NCBI GenBank assembly: GCA_036365515.1
Contig: CM070873.1
Coordinates: 221,955,376 to 222,019,375 of the forward strand
Direction: 5' to 3'
Length of the DNA stretch: 64,000 nt
From: Torymus aiolomorphi
Lineage: Eukaryota; Arthropoda; Insecta; Hymenoptera; Torymidae
In this document: piece by piece, positions 40,884 to 52,238 of the stretch
Position numbering within the stretch: the first letter of the stretch is position 1
How the letters are laid out: each line of letters opens with the position of its first letter
Made by a program: the position numbers and the translations under genes
Notes under the pieces: generated by a model
Database searches by the model: none
Told to the model about the DNA's origin: nothing
What the model saw: only the letters and a program-made list of their open reading frames with translations

Positions 40884-42240
40884 TAATCTGGATGAAATTT
40901 TACACAGGTATTGCCTATATCGCATACAAAATAGTCTATAAATTTCAAGCTGATACATGAAGTCGTCATTGAGAAATTACGATTTTGAAAACAAAAACCG
41001 TAAACAAATTTTAACCTTTAATATCTCTAAAAATCGTGAGACAATTCTTTTACCTAAAGAACGTATACGATAATATATAAACTCTATATCTCCACAAAAT
41101 TTCAATATGATTAAACCAATCTTTGTTTTCTCTAGTTATCATGCGACAAAGAAAATGACTTTGTAAAATACGAAATTTTCAAAATCAAATATCTCAAAAA
41201 ATAATCATACAATCTAGATGAAAACTCACACACATATTATCTATATTACATGCATAATTATTTATAAATTTGGAGCTGATACATGGAGCCGTTCTCGAGA
41301 AATTACGATTTGAAAAAAAGGTTAAAAAAAATTTAACCTCAAATATTTCTGAAATTTCTGGACTAATCATTTTGCCTAAAGAACTCGACCGAGAGCTATT
41401 CAAAATCTACCTCTTCAAGGAATTTCGAAGCGATTAAGTCAATTTTACTCCCGTAATCGTTGGACATACAAAACTCATTTTTTTTATATTAAAATTTTTT
41501 TCTTAAAAACTAGTCGACAAAAAAGATTCAAATTTTTACAGATTATAGGTATTTATATTCTGCATTATCATAATTTTTTTCAAAAAAATTGACCGTTTAG
41601 TTTAGGAGTTATAAGCTTTTAAAAAAAAAATACGTTTTTGTTAATAACAAAAGAACCGTGAGAGCTAGACAAATTTTTTTTAAGAAAATACAGGTATTTT
41701 AATGCTCTTTCGAATGCTATCCATTGGATTTAAATATCTCGATCTTATCATTAAAAAAAAGCAAAACTCAATTTTGACAAGATCGAAAATTCGAAATAAA
41801 TAAAAACGCATCGGCGAATCAAAAAACGAATTTTTTTGCATAGTATGCGTAAAGTACGTCATTCGCATCGTTTTCAGTGCGTAAAGTTGAATTTCACACA
41901 TAGTGTGCGTAAAGTTTCGCTTTACGCATACTATGCGTAAAATTCAACTTTACACACTCAAACAATGCGACGACGTGCTTTACTCATACTAAAAAAAAAT
42001 ATTGTTCGTCACGCGGGCGAAATCTTTACAACCTCGTGATCGCCCAACACTCGGTGCGTAAAGTTCAACTTTACGCCCTAGTGACGAAAACTACTATTTG
42101 ACCCGCCATCACACAAAAAAAGTAAAAAATGAGATCTGTCCGGTTAAAATCGATCGAGTAGGAGCTAAGATCCACACACATACACACACACACGCGCGCA
42201 CGCACGCACGCCCGCACGCACAGACACACATATATATAAT
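40884..42240 (-). repeat. Interspersed repeat 'T', copy 2 (inverted), with (AC)n
   Basis: Reverse-orientation copy: two ~310-bp subrepeats (40890-41200 and 41203-41500) each with ATCTxGATGAAA and GAGAAATTACGATTT, then the core TTGTTAATAACAAAAGAACC (41640-41660), and at the end ATGAGATCTGTCCGGTTAAA with CGATCGAGTAG followed by (AC)n (42175-42230). Interrupted by the palindromes at 41880-42085. Confidence 0.8.
41878..42085. repeat. GCGTAAAGTT palindromes
   Basis: Two inverted structures: GCGTAAAGTTGAATTTCACA...AAATTCAACTTTAC (41880-41957), and a second from a TTGTTCGTCACGC side to GCGTAAAGTTCAACTTTACGC (42056-42076). A related GCGTAAAGTTATACTTTATGC occurs near 62097. Confidence 0.7.
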
Positions 42241-42520
42241 AAAACTGAAACAGGAAACCGCAAGTGGGAAGAAAACGAAAATCTCGAATGGAGAATTTTA
42301 GAAAAAGGAATCCAGACAAAATTTTTCACTATTTAATATCTCTAATATGGGAACATCTTTTTACATGAAACTTTTTGTGCAACATAGTATAACCAATAGC
42401 ATGTTGTTATTTTAATTTGAGTTAATATAAAAGCGATTGAATATTGTAGTAAATATTTCAATTTCTCGGGCACTCATTTCAAAGTATATGTGGTGCGGCC
42501 GATCCTCAGGCTTGTTCTAT
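42241..42520. other. AT-rich spacer
   Basis: No gene seen. Confidence 0.3.
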
Positions 42521-42551
42521 ACTTGCCTTCGGAGCGCTCCCGCGCTCCTTG
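42521..42551 (-). repeat. Inverted 31-bp repeat, right copy
   Basis: Complement of 37601-37632. The pair encloses ~4.9 kb of repeats and could be remains of element ends, but the match stops abruptly on both sides. Confidence 0.75.
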
Positions 42552-42677
42552 ATGTGTAACGTCTTGATAAACCTTGAATAATTTGCTGCATTAAAAATAT
42601 ATATAAAATAATTTCATAAAAATTATAAAAGAGCCGATTGTTATTTTGGCCCTGAAAAAGGCCCGTTGGATTTCTAT

Positions 42678-43130
42678 TTAACCGAAGAGGCAGCGTCTGC
42701 CTGCAGCCAAATTTCGTCGTCTTAGCGGTAGAATTTCCAAGACGCCGACATCGTCGTCTTCTTTCTCGTCGTTGTCATCTTCGTCTTCGTCAACGAATTG
42801 CACCTCTACTGGGATGGCGCCCATTACCTCTACTTCTCCCTGACGAACGTCTTGCGCAGGCACCTCATAATATATTAATCTACTGTACAGGATCGTAGAG
42901 CAAAATATTATTAAGCGAAGCTATTGGGGCAGACGCGCATTCCAGTGTGGCCATGATGATGGAGATGTTGAAGAGGGCGGCAGCTGAGGAGAGAGCGCCT
43001 CCTCCTCTTCCTCCTCCTCCTCCTCCTCCATCGGCTCGTCGAGGGTACACGCCTCCAGGTCTGGCGGACGTTTGTGTCGGCAACGATTGTGCTTAATACG
43101 TTGCGCCTCGCTGCGCACTTTCTTCTCCAT
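42678..43130 (-). CDS. Hypothetical small acidic protein, one in-frame TAG, TATA upstream
   Basis: One minus-strand frame from ATG 43130 to the TAA at 42678, interrupted by a single TAG (42923-42921), total 150 codons. The N-terminus is basic (MEKKVRSEAQRIKHNRCRHK), then a run of about 10 Glu from GAG/GAA repeats and a Ser/Pro segment. After the TAG come EVPAQDVRQGEVEVM and a very acidic stretch (DEDEDDNDEKEDDD). A TATATAA lies at 43181-43175, about 45 bp upstream, so it may be a real promoter. No family recognised. It could be a decayed gene, or the first 69 codons alone may be the product. Confidence 0.45.
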
Positions 43131-43174
43131 CTTGCAGAGAGAGACGAATGATGAAACGCGTTACTTGTCCGCAG

Positions 43175-43181
43175 TTATATA
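43175..43181 (-). promoter_or_regulatory. TATA box of the acidic ORF
   Basis: TATATAA on the minus strand in GGCTATATAACTGCGG, 45-50 bp before the ATG at 43130, leaving room for a short 5' UTR. Confidence 0.4.
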
Positions 43182-43280
43182 GCCGTTATATTAACTAGTA
43201 GGGGGCGCGGTAGTAGTCTTTGAGAGTAGCTTGCTCACAACTGGCTTTTTTAGCGCGCGCAATGTCTATATGTCATTTAG

Positions 43281-43412
43281 CTAGTAGGAATGCAATTTCA
43301 TTAATTTTTTTTTTTGTAATCTAATTCTTTTAGTTCCATACATTATTAATATGCAATTTCATTAACATTTTTTTTTGTAATCTAATTCTTTTAGTTCCAT
43401 AAATTATTAATA
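43281..43412 (+). repeat. Tandem duplication of ~66 bp
   Basis: GCAATTTCATTAA...TTAGTTCCATA(C/A)ATTATTAATAT occurs twice head to tail, with two or three differences. It lies at the 3' edge of the BEL/Pao relic. Confidence 0.85.
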
Positions 43413-43424
43413 TGATTGTTTTTG

Positions 43425-44327
43425 TTGTAATGATAGGATGAGGATCAGTGAACTGGAGAGGTTCAATGGTTGAAAATACGTTTCGTGCTGAAAGAAAATT
43501 GAGGTTTATCGAAGTCGCCATTGTAGCTGATTGCTGTGCATGATTGGTGGCATGCTCCAGTCTCTTGGCCGTCGCGAGATATACTGTCACATGTGATGTT
43601 TAGTCGATTTGACTACGGCCTCCCAAATACCACCAAAATGAGGCGCACTAGGAGGGTTGAAGATCCACGACGTTCCTTCTTGTGTGAGAGACTTAGAAAG
43701 TTGAGACAAGAAAGATGAAGAAGCGTCAACCATTTGTCTCAACTGTGCATCAGCGTCTACGAAGTTTGTTCCCTGATCAGAGTATAACTTTTTACAGCGA
43801 CCTCTACGAGCAGCGAATCTGTGGAAAGCTGGGATGAAATCTTCACTGGTGTAATCCTTTACGGCTTCTATGTGGACTGCTCTGGTTGCCATGCAGATGA
43901 ATATGGCGATATATCCTTTCATCGTACCTTTACCCCTTGGTTTAGTGAGACGTATATTGATAGGACCCGCGTAATCGACGCCAGAACGCTCAAAAGGCGA
44001 TGGAGGGCGTACTCGAGCCTTTGGAAGTTCACCCATAAGTTGAGTAGGCACTCGACCATCGTGATGTCAGCAAGTGATACATGCTCTGATGATCTTCTTC
44101 ACTTCAGCTCGTCCTCTCACTATCCAAAACTGACGTCTGAGTGTAGCAAGTGTTAGTTGAACACCGCCGTGAAGAGTGCGTAAGTCAGCATCCCTAATTA
44201 TCAGCGTAGTAAAGTGACAACCAGCAGGTAGAATAAAAGGATACTTCGCATCTTCTTCGAGAAGAGAGTGAGAAAGACGACCGCCCGCCCTGAGCAAATG
44301 ATTCTGAATCATGGGGTTTAAAGGCAA
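43425..44327 (-). pseudogene. BEL/Pao integrase
   Basis: Integrase region of a BEL/Pao retroelement. Zinc-binding part at 44327-44067 (LHGGVQLTLATLRRQFWIVR, CITC). Catalytic core at 44051-43587 with SGVDYAGPINI (first Asp), CKKLYSDQGTNFVDA (second Asp) and PHFGGIWEAVVKS (Glu). All three catalytic acids are present, but the two parts lie in different frames and the frame breaks again near 43590. The 3' end decays near 43425 (IEPLQFTDPHP) without a visible LTR. Confidence 0.85.
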
Positions 44328-44336
44328 AAGAGAGCT

Positions 44337-45258
44337 TTAAGTTGAAAGCTTTCCTGCTTTAGTTAATTGTTGTAGTTCAGACTTAAAATAAGCTGTTTGA
44401 ACTAAATAGATCAAACAAGGTTTGGTGTTTTCAATCTCACTAGCACTTATTTCATTTGATACAGGAGGGTTATTGCATAGTAGGGATTGAATAACAGTAA
44501 GAACGCTAACGGCTGAATTTGAAGTCGACTTACGCTCTGTTTTCGAGCAGATTCTGAAAATGAATCTGAAGCAGTACGAAGCCGTTCGTAGCAACTTACT
44601 TAATGACGAATATTCATTCATGAGCTTCCAAATTTCTGGAGTGTTCTTGGCAGAATTTGCTGTAACTTTATTAGCGACTAGACTAATTTAATTAGCGACT
44701 AACTAGGTTTGAGATCAAGACAATTCACAGTAAAATTAAGCTCATTGTGAGACTTTGACCATGGTTCGCGATTATCGGAGAGCCAGGCGGAACCTCTCCA
44801 CCATAAACTATCCGAGGCTAATTTTGATTGCTCACTACCTCTAGATATGACATCGGCAGGATTATCCCTAGAACGCACATGATGCCAATATGCATGAGGT
44901 AGCAGAGTATGAATCTCTGGGCATCTATTAGCTACAAAAACGCCCCTTCTATCAGGTTGGTCTTTTAGCGACAAGAGCACACCTGCAGAGTCGGACCATA
45001 GATGAATACTTTTCGCTTTAAATGGGAAAGATTCGATGAGAGCTTGAGTCAGTCGAGCAAATAGCAACACAGCGCAAAGCTCTAAGCGAGGAATGCTTAG
45101 CGCCTTCAGCGGAGCCACTCGTGTTTTGACCACTTGAAGCGTTACTAGAACGTTTTGATGTTGAATCAAGCGCAGATAAATAACTGCACCATAAGCAAAT
45201 TTAGATGCATCTGCAAATCCGTGAACTTCAATAAGTTCGCACTGAGGTGTGAATCCAC
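44337..45258 (-). pseudogene. BEL/Pao RNase H / A17-type region
   Basis: Segment 45169-44699 has VAPLKALSIPRLELCA, IHLWSDSAGVLLSL and HHVRSRDNPADVISRG, the RNase H block of Pao elements. The next part to 44337 is weaker (degenerate linker to integrase). Frame breaks at 45165 and about 44690. Confidence 0.8.
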
Positions 45259-45259
45259 T

Positions 45260-46470
45260 TCAGCGAGGGATTTTGATGAGGCTGATCGAAGGAAGATCTT
45301 GCAACCAGGTTTGCCAAAGATTAAAAACATCGAGAGGAAGTTCATCATTCCAGTTGAGTTTGAAAAGCCACAATGATTGCATAATGATCTTGGCAGTAAT
45401 TACAACAGGAGCCAAACATCTCGTAGGATCGAAGATGCGAGCTATCATTGATAGAATTGAACGTTTTGTAAATGGGGATTGAATAGGAATATTTTCGATG
45501 TGAAAGCTAAAACAATCGTTGTTAGGGTGCCAATCTATACCTAAAACTGGTACAGATGTTTCTGAGGCCAATAACGCAATTGAATCGGCAACTAACATAT
45601 TCGAGGGTAAACAAGAGAGTACTTCAGCATTACTTGAGATCCACTTTCGAAGATTGTGGTGACCTTGTTTAAAGAGTTGAATTAACTCCTCTTGTTTCTG
45701 CAAAGCTTCTTCTAACGAATGTGCACCAGAGAGCACATTATCAGAATACATTTCCGATCGAACAGCTTCAGCTGCGATTGGATAAGTTTCACCATAATCT
45801 TCGGCTATCTTCAACAGCGTGCGTATGGCTAGAAATGGCGAGCATGCCATGCCATACGTCACTGTAGTCAGGCGATAAGTTTGAACTGGTTCGCTCTTAC
45901 TGAGCCATAAAATTGATTAATAAGGTTGATCAGATTGTTCGACATCAATCTGTCTAAACATTTTCTCCACGTCAGCTAAAAGAGCGATCTTATACCTACG
46001 CCAAGCACAGGTCAAAACGACGGGATTTTGAAGAAGATTAGGTCCAACGTGTAGAAGATCATTGACCGAAATTTCAGACTGAGTCTTACTAGAACTGTTA
46101 AACACGGTACGTAATTTGGTTGTCGTACTTGTTTCCTTCTACACACCGTGATGTGGTAAGAAGGCTTGGGAGTTAGATATTTAATCTCAATTCGAAGAGA
46201 GGGACATGTGACCTAAGTCAATGTACTCTTTTATGAAACCTGTATAAGCTATTTTCATTTTTTCGTCTTTAGCGAAGTTTGCTTCGAAACAATTAAGTGC
46301 GTATAATGCGGCAGAATGAAAGTTTTCGAGATGGGCAGAGCTCAGATTTTCTCGATTTTTCCATGGAAGACTTACTATATATCGACCTGATTCATCTTGT
46401 TGAGTGATTTTTTGATAAAACTCCTCGCATGCTTGTTCGTCAAGCGAATAAGATTTTTTGTCGACTGTTA
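45260..46470 (-). pseudogene. BEL/Pao reverse transcriptase
   Basis: Blocks LLADVEKMFRQIDVEQSDQ (46105-45917), YGMACSPFLAIRTLL and YSDNVLSGAHSLEEAL. The last sits where Pao RTs have YVDD, so the second catalytic Asp is Asn here (45748-45737). Then LRKWISSNAEVL and LGIDWHPNNDCFSF. Frame breaks between 45917 and 45862 and near 46110-46470. Clearly inactive. Confidence 0.85.
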
Positions 46471-46474
46471 TTTC

Positions 46475-47020
46475 CTACGCCCTCCAAAAATCTTGTACGA
46501 GCTCTAAAAGTTTGGCTTCGTGATCACATTCGCTTGAGCAATGAAGGGACAAAGAATCTGGCCCGCTTTCTGGGGGTGACGAGGAGAGATTGCCTGTTAG
46601 GAGCCAACCCAGTTTAGAACTTAGTGCTATCGACTGAAGACTTTGACCCTTAACTATTTGGTTTTCAATGATTTGCGTGTAAACGCTAGCATCGAGAAGA
46701 ATATCGATGCGTGAGGGATCGAAATACATGGGGTCTGGTAGCTGCAGCCCTCTTAAGTATTCGAAATTAGAAATACCATCCAAAACGGGAGACTTATAAG
46801 AAGATAATTTTGGCAAGACAATGGTATAGACTTCCAACGAATAAGTCGAATTGAAATCAGGTTGTACAGAAAGACAAGCTACCTTAGAAGACACGACAGC
46901 TGTCTTTTCTCCTGTACCTTGAATATGAGTATGACTGGTTCTAGACTTTAACAATAATTGGTTATATAATACTTGTGTAATAAAAGAGATTTGAGAATCA
47001 GGATCAATCACCGCGCGCAC
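46475..47020 (-). pseudogene. BEL/Pao protease-like segment
   Basis: 181 codons: MRAVIDPDSQISFITQ is the Pao protease active-site region (usual form ALxDxGSQ; here the Asp is kept, but Gly has become Asp before Ser). Then YTIVLPKLSSYKSP and SSKLGWLLTGNL, as in the DUF1758-type domain of Pao polyproteins. Confidence 0.8.
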
Positions 47021-47640
47021 GTGAACTTTGGTCCCGTTTGAACCAAGGGCGTTGACCCTAGCGGTAGCCAGAAGTACACCTGTACATTTGGTACTAACAC
47101 CAGTATTTAGAGAGGCTGCTCCAGAAGCAGTTTGTATGCCGTTAGAAATGACTAGGTTGCCATAATTAGTGCTTGGAGAGTTTGATACTGAGGCAGCTTG
47201 ATCAGACGTTCAAGGGCTAATTGACTGAGTTCCATCAATGTGTAATAAAGTGTGATGCTTTGCTTTGCAAACGACGCATCGATATGTGGAAGTACAATTG
47301 TGTATGTGGTGCTTCCCTAAATAATTAAAACAAAGATTAGACGACTTAAGAAGCTCTTTTCGAGAAATTGTTCACATCGATTTATGTAATGTGGTTGATT
47401 ACATAGCAATCATTTCCTTTTTTGAAGATTTTTCGAGGTTTGAGGCGACGTTTTATGAGAATAAGCCGTATAAGCATTGTCATGTTCTGGCTTACGAGAT
47501 TTTGAATTAGGTAATTGAGTCTTAAGGTTATTGTTCGAAGAAAATTTAGTATCGGCTTCGATGGCCTCTACAGTGAGGGTTTGACTTCTAAGAAAAACTT
47601 GAAGTTACTCCATTGTGGGTGGGTCGACACTATCACCTAG
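47021..47640 (-). pseudogene. BEL/Pao zinc-knuckle region, badly decayed
   Basis: Stops in all frames. A remnant of CCHC knuckles is suggested near 47250-47390 (CFNYLG-like phrase on the minus strand) at the place expected between gag and protease. Low confidence. Confidence 0.4.
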
Positions 47641-47647
47641 GTGTCTT

Positions 47648-48488
47648 TCATTCTTTACGTATATTTAAATCAAGCCGATTTAGCGTAAAATGAACGATTA
47701 AATCACTACCTAACGAATCAGCTCTATCAAGAGAGGGTAGACTAGCGATGGGATTGAAAATTTCCCTAAAAATGCGCTTGATTTCAGATGAGATATCTGA
47801 CTTCATGGATTTGACCGAGAAGATTTCTGAAATGTGAGAGCTAATAACATGACGTTGGTTCTCGTAATATTTGATTAAGGTTCTCCAAGCTCGTTCATAA
47901 TTATCACCCGAAATTGGTAGAGTTTTAATCTTTTCAAGTGCATCATTCGTAAGATTTGTGCGAAGAAAATGCAATTACATAACAGGTGATAAGTCCTCGC
48001 GACGATGAATGATCGAGCGAAAAACATCCCTAAATCCTAGAATTTTTTAGAAAACTTGAATAAATCTACCTTAGGTAAAGATTGAAACGAAACGTTAGTA
48101 GATTGAGCAGAACTTGGAGTAACTGACGAAGTATTGAAGTAAGAAGAACTTTGAGCATCATCTTTAGTTTTAGCAGTTCTAAAAAATCAAGAAAATCTCC
48201 TCTGCGGCCATAAAAGCTATCGTCAACCAAATCAATGTGTTTACTTGTAAAATAGACATGATTTTTATCAAGTTCCTTGATATGCATGATCCTATCGTGA
48301 ATTTGTAGAAATATAGTATAATTTCTTTCAAGTCCGGCTAGACGTGATTCGGTATAACTTTTCGTCATGTTATCTTTACCTTTAGATTTGAAATTTTGAA
48401 AAGAATTTGCAATTTTGGCTTGGAGCGATATCTGTTTAGCATGAAAATCCTCCAGTTTGAGATCAAAAGTAGAAGGAACTAACGACAA
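47648..48488 (-). pseudogene. BEL/Pao gag
   Basis: Two parts: 48488-48066 (starts MSLVPSTFDLKLEDFHAKQI, then ERNYTIFLQIHDRI and DDSFYGRRGDFLDF) and 47974-47648 (LRTNLTNDALEKIKTLPISG, YERAWRTLIKYYENQRHVI). This is the DUF1759-like gag region of Pao elements. A frame break and gap near 47975-48190. No LTR was identified upstream; tandem repeats follow at 48640. Confidence 0.8.
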
Positions 48489-48639
48489 ATTTGACTAGTC
48501 CGATCCGTTGGTGCGCTCTCCCTTGTGGTGAGCGTTCGGCTTCCTGGACGCCACGCGTACTGATGGTTATCTTCTTATTGAAAACTCTTCTTCCCTCGTA
48601 GAATGTTCAAGCTATGAGCCCGGCGAGCAACTCGTACCT

Positions 48640-48862
48640 TGCTGTCGCAGTGAGCAGGCTCTACGTGGGTAGTCCGTGGATTAATTGATGAGAACCCCGT
48701 AGCGAATAGACACCAAGCGGGTAGTCCGTGGAATGATTGATGAGGACTCCGTAGTGCGTAGACTCCACGTGGGTAGTCCGTGCATGGACTAGTGTGGACT
48801 CCGTAGCGAGTAGACTCCTCGTGGGTGGTCCGTGAATAAACTAGCGTGGACCCCGTTTCGAC
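48640..48862 (+). repeat. ~56-bp minisatellite, about four units
   Basis: Repeats of the type GGGTAGTCCGTG...GACTCCGTAGCGxGTAGACTCC. They may belong to the Pao 5' LTR or leader. The open frame across them (98 codons, minus) is accidental. Confidence 0.8.
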
Positions 48863-48899
48863 TCGTGGCACTTGATGGCAATGATTAACTGGTCGCCAT

Positions 48900-49150
48900 C
48901 AACGACGACGATTTTAGAGCTGACTTTAAAATGCACGCTGTTCAAGTTTAAAGCTGGCTTTACAACGCACGCTCTTCAATAAAGTTTGCCACGTGTTGCT
49001 CTTGCCTACAACAAGATGACTGACGAGAGTTACAAGAGTCGGTTCACTCTTGCGATTTGGAGCTGGCTAAACAGCGCACGCTCCCTTGAAGCTTGGAGAT
49101 GGTCAAACGATGCTCGCTCCTTTGATGTCGACGTAGAGTCGGTAGATACG
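48900..49150 (+). repeat. Imperfect ~50-bp repeats (GAGCTGGCT...GCACGCTC)
   Basis: GAGCTGACTTTAAAATGCACGCTGTTCAA and related copies (GAGCTGGCTTTACAACGCACG, GAGCTGGCTAAACAGCGCACG, GAGATGGTCAAACGATGCTCG; given shortened) occur four times. No gene. Confidence 0.6.
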
Positions 49151-49402
49151 CAAACTCCACGACGTTTTTAGAAATGGGGAAAATAGCAATTAGATGTGCT
49201 ATTTTCCCTAGGAAGCCTTAGAAGTTGGCTTCCGAGCGCACGCGACGGCGAGGCAAACGAGAGAGACAGCAACGTACGCACGAAGTTAGCATGCGGACAC
49301 ATGTGACTTTATCGGCACTCATGACCACGAGCACTTTGATGCGTACCTGTTAGCGAGCACGATGACTATCACTACCGGCGTACGGCAACGGAACAAGTAG
49401 CA

Positions 49403-52076
49403 TCAATCGGGCGTGAGGACGTCTCGAAGGACCAGAGAGAGCAAATATTGGAGATTGTCGGCCGAATTTTGGAGGACGAAGACCCTCCGCTCGGGTGCAC
49501 TTCGTGGATGTCGCACCATATTGACGTGGAAAGCGCACACCCAGTCAAGCAGCGGTACTACCCCGTGTCGAAAAAGCTCGAGGAGGAGATGCACCGGCAG
49601 GTGCACGAGATGCTCGAGAACGGAGTGATCTAGTCCTCCAACAGCGCCTAGTCGAGCCCCGTAGTAATGATACGGAAAAGCAATGAGAAATATCGATTTT
49701 GCATCAACTTTCGCAAGCTCAATGCCGTATCAAGAGCGGACGCGTATCCAATGCCTTATATGGACACGATCTTGCGCAAACTGAAAAACGCGAGATACAT
49801 ATCGACACTCTGCGTACCACCAGATACAATTGACACGACAATCGAAAGAGCTGACGGCCTTCACCGTGCCGGGGCTCAGGCTCTTTCAATTTAAAAGGAT
49901 GCCGTACGGTCTGTCACAAGAGAGCACTACCTTTCAGCGACTTGTGGACAAGGTGATTGGCCCCGAGCTCGAGTTCTTTGCGTTTTCGTACCTTGACGAT
50001 ATCATCATCGTCATGGAAACATACGAAGAGCATTTGAAGTGGCTCGAGCACGTCCTTAAGAGGATTAAAGACACTGGACTCACTATAAACCAAGAAAAAT
50101 GTGTTTCGGGAAGACCGAAGTTAAATATTTCGGCGTGCTCATGAACCGGGACGGCTTCCATCCCGACGCGGAGAAAATCGAGCCGGTGATCAATTACCCC
50201 GCTCCGAGCAACTTAAAGCAACTACGGCGCTTTATGCGGATGGCATCCTGGTATAGGAATTCTTAAAGGACTTTGCCATGCTCGCCGCGCCACTGACCGC
50301 CCTCACCAAAAAGGATTGCCGTTATGAATGGGGGGACGATCAACGAGAAGCCTTTGGGAGGATCAAGGCTCTGATAGCTTCCGCCCCTGTACTTGTACAG
50401 CCTTGCTTTGAGGCGCAGTTCGTCGTGCAGGCGGATGCGAGCGATACCGGCATCGACGCGGTGTTGCTGCAGCAGATCGACGGCCAAGACCGCGTGCTCG
50501 AGTTTGCGAGCCGCACTCTATCCCCAGCGGAGAGGAATTACAGCGTCACGGAGCGTGATTGTTTGGCTGTGATCTGGGCGATTAAGAAATTTCGCCCGTA
50601 TATCGAGGGATATCATTTCGTCACGGATCACAGCAGCCTGCGGTGGCTACACAACCTTCACAGCCCACCGGGAGATTAGCTAGGTGGGCGCTGGAGTTGC
50701 AGGGGCACTCCTTCGACGTGGAGCACCGCAAAGGCGCGATACACCATGTGCCTGACGCGCTGTTTCGGATGTTCGAGGAGGAAGACCTCGAGGTGAGTGC
50801 GAGCAAGTGGGCTAGCGAGACGAAGGACGAGTGGTACCTTCACTGGTTCGGCGAGGTGACGCGAGATCCTACGGCTTACCTGCGCTGGAAAATAGTTAGG
50901 GGACAACTGTTCTTCTATTGCGCGGTCGAGGCGATAGAAGCCGCGGTCGCTAACGACGATGGGTAGAAGCTCGTCCTTACACGCGAGAAAAGGGGCGCGG
51001 TATTGTGCGAATCGCACGAAGATTCGACCGCAGGACACTTCGGCCGCGAGAAAACCCATGAGCGAGTAGCTCGGCTCTATTTCTGGTCGAAACTATCATT
51101 CCATGCGGGATTTAGTTCAACGATGCCTCGTTTGCCAGCAAACAAAAGCAGAACAAAAACCGCCGGCGGGACTAATGGGCCAGCGAGTCGTCGAGCGGCC
51201 GTGGCAAATCGTGGTAGGCGACGTTACGGGGCCGTTCACTAAAAGTTGGAATGGATACGAGTATATACTCGTTTTTCAAGACTTATTTATTCGCTGGGTA
51301 GAGTGTAGTCCGATCCTAAAGCAAACGCGAAAACCATCGTGAAAGAATTCTAAGACAGGATTGTTTTGCGCTTCGGCACTCCCGAGGTGTTATTGTCCGG
51401 CAATGGCACGGAATTTAAAAATCGGCTGATCGACGAATACCTGGCAAATCTGGGAGTACTTCATTCCACGACGCTCCCGTACCACCCGCAGGCGAATCCC
51501 ATTGAGCGGGTCAATCGAACGCTGAAGACACGTTTGGTCGCCTTCATCGAAGGAGTGCACGCCGATTGGGACATAAACTTGCCAGAATTACTCTCCTCCC
51601 TCAACAACTCTGTGCATAGCTCCACTGGCGTAAGTCCGGCTTTGCTGAATTACGGTCGGCAGCCGCTGCCGCCAGCAACGCTGCGGCGAGAGCAGGAGTG
51701 TGCGGCACTCGCGCGGCGCGCAGACGTGGTCGTTGAGGCCAGACTGCTTCGTCTGAAGGGGCTGGATCGGCTCCGCAAGGAAGCGGCCGCGTGCGCAAAC
51801 GAGGAGGACGCGCGGCAGGCCTCGCACTACAACGCGCGACGTAGAGAATCTACATTCGAGGTAGGGGACCTCGTATGGAAGAAAAACAGAATTCTCTCCT
51901 CGGCCGCCCAAGGCGTCTCAGCGAAATTAGCGCCGAAGTTCGCGGGTCCGTCCAGGGTGGTCGCCAAAACCGGCACAAACACACTGAAGGTAGCTGACGT
52001 CAACGGGGAAGGCGAGGAGATACTGCATGTCTCTCACTTAAAGCCCTACGTGCCGGAGAATAGCGAGGGCGATTAA
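49403..52076 (+). pseudogene. Third Ty3/gypsy pol (RT, RNase H, integrase), GC-rich
   Basis: A degenerate gypsy pol in GC-rich sequence. RT: SSPVVMIRKSNEKYRFCINF, FKRMPYGLSQESTTFQRLVD, the catalytic FSYLDDIIIV (about 49985-50014). RNase H: VVQADASDTGIDAVLLQQ, FASRTLSPAERNYSVTERD, FVTDHSSLRWL. Integrase: HEDSTAGHFGREKT, CLVCQQTKAEQKPP, VVGDVTGPF, and a core ending TTLPYHPQANPIERVNRTLK. The second catalytic Asp is lost: LSGNGTEF has Gly (51399-51401) where SDNGTEF is usual. An intact C-terminus (LHVSHLKPYV) ends at 52076. Many frameshifts and stops; inactive. Confidence 0.9.
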
Positions 52077-52238
52077 GAAGACGAGGGCGGCGCCCGACCA
52101 CCAAGAGAGGTAAGCAAAAATCCGGTAATGCCCGGCTGGACGCCCGGTCGAGGGAAACGCGCCCCCGGGGGCGCCCGCGAAAGACGGTACGCGTAGTGGT
52201 ACACCACGTTGTGAAGAGGGCTCGGGTGAAACAGTGCC

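Noticed and set aside
48640..48862. CRISPR-like array.
   Set aside because: Repeats are imperfect, adjacent, without spacers of constant length, and the genome is eukaryotic.
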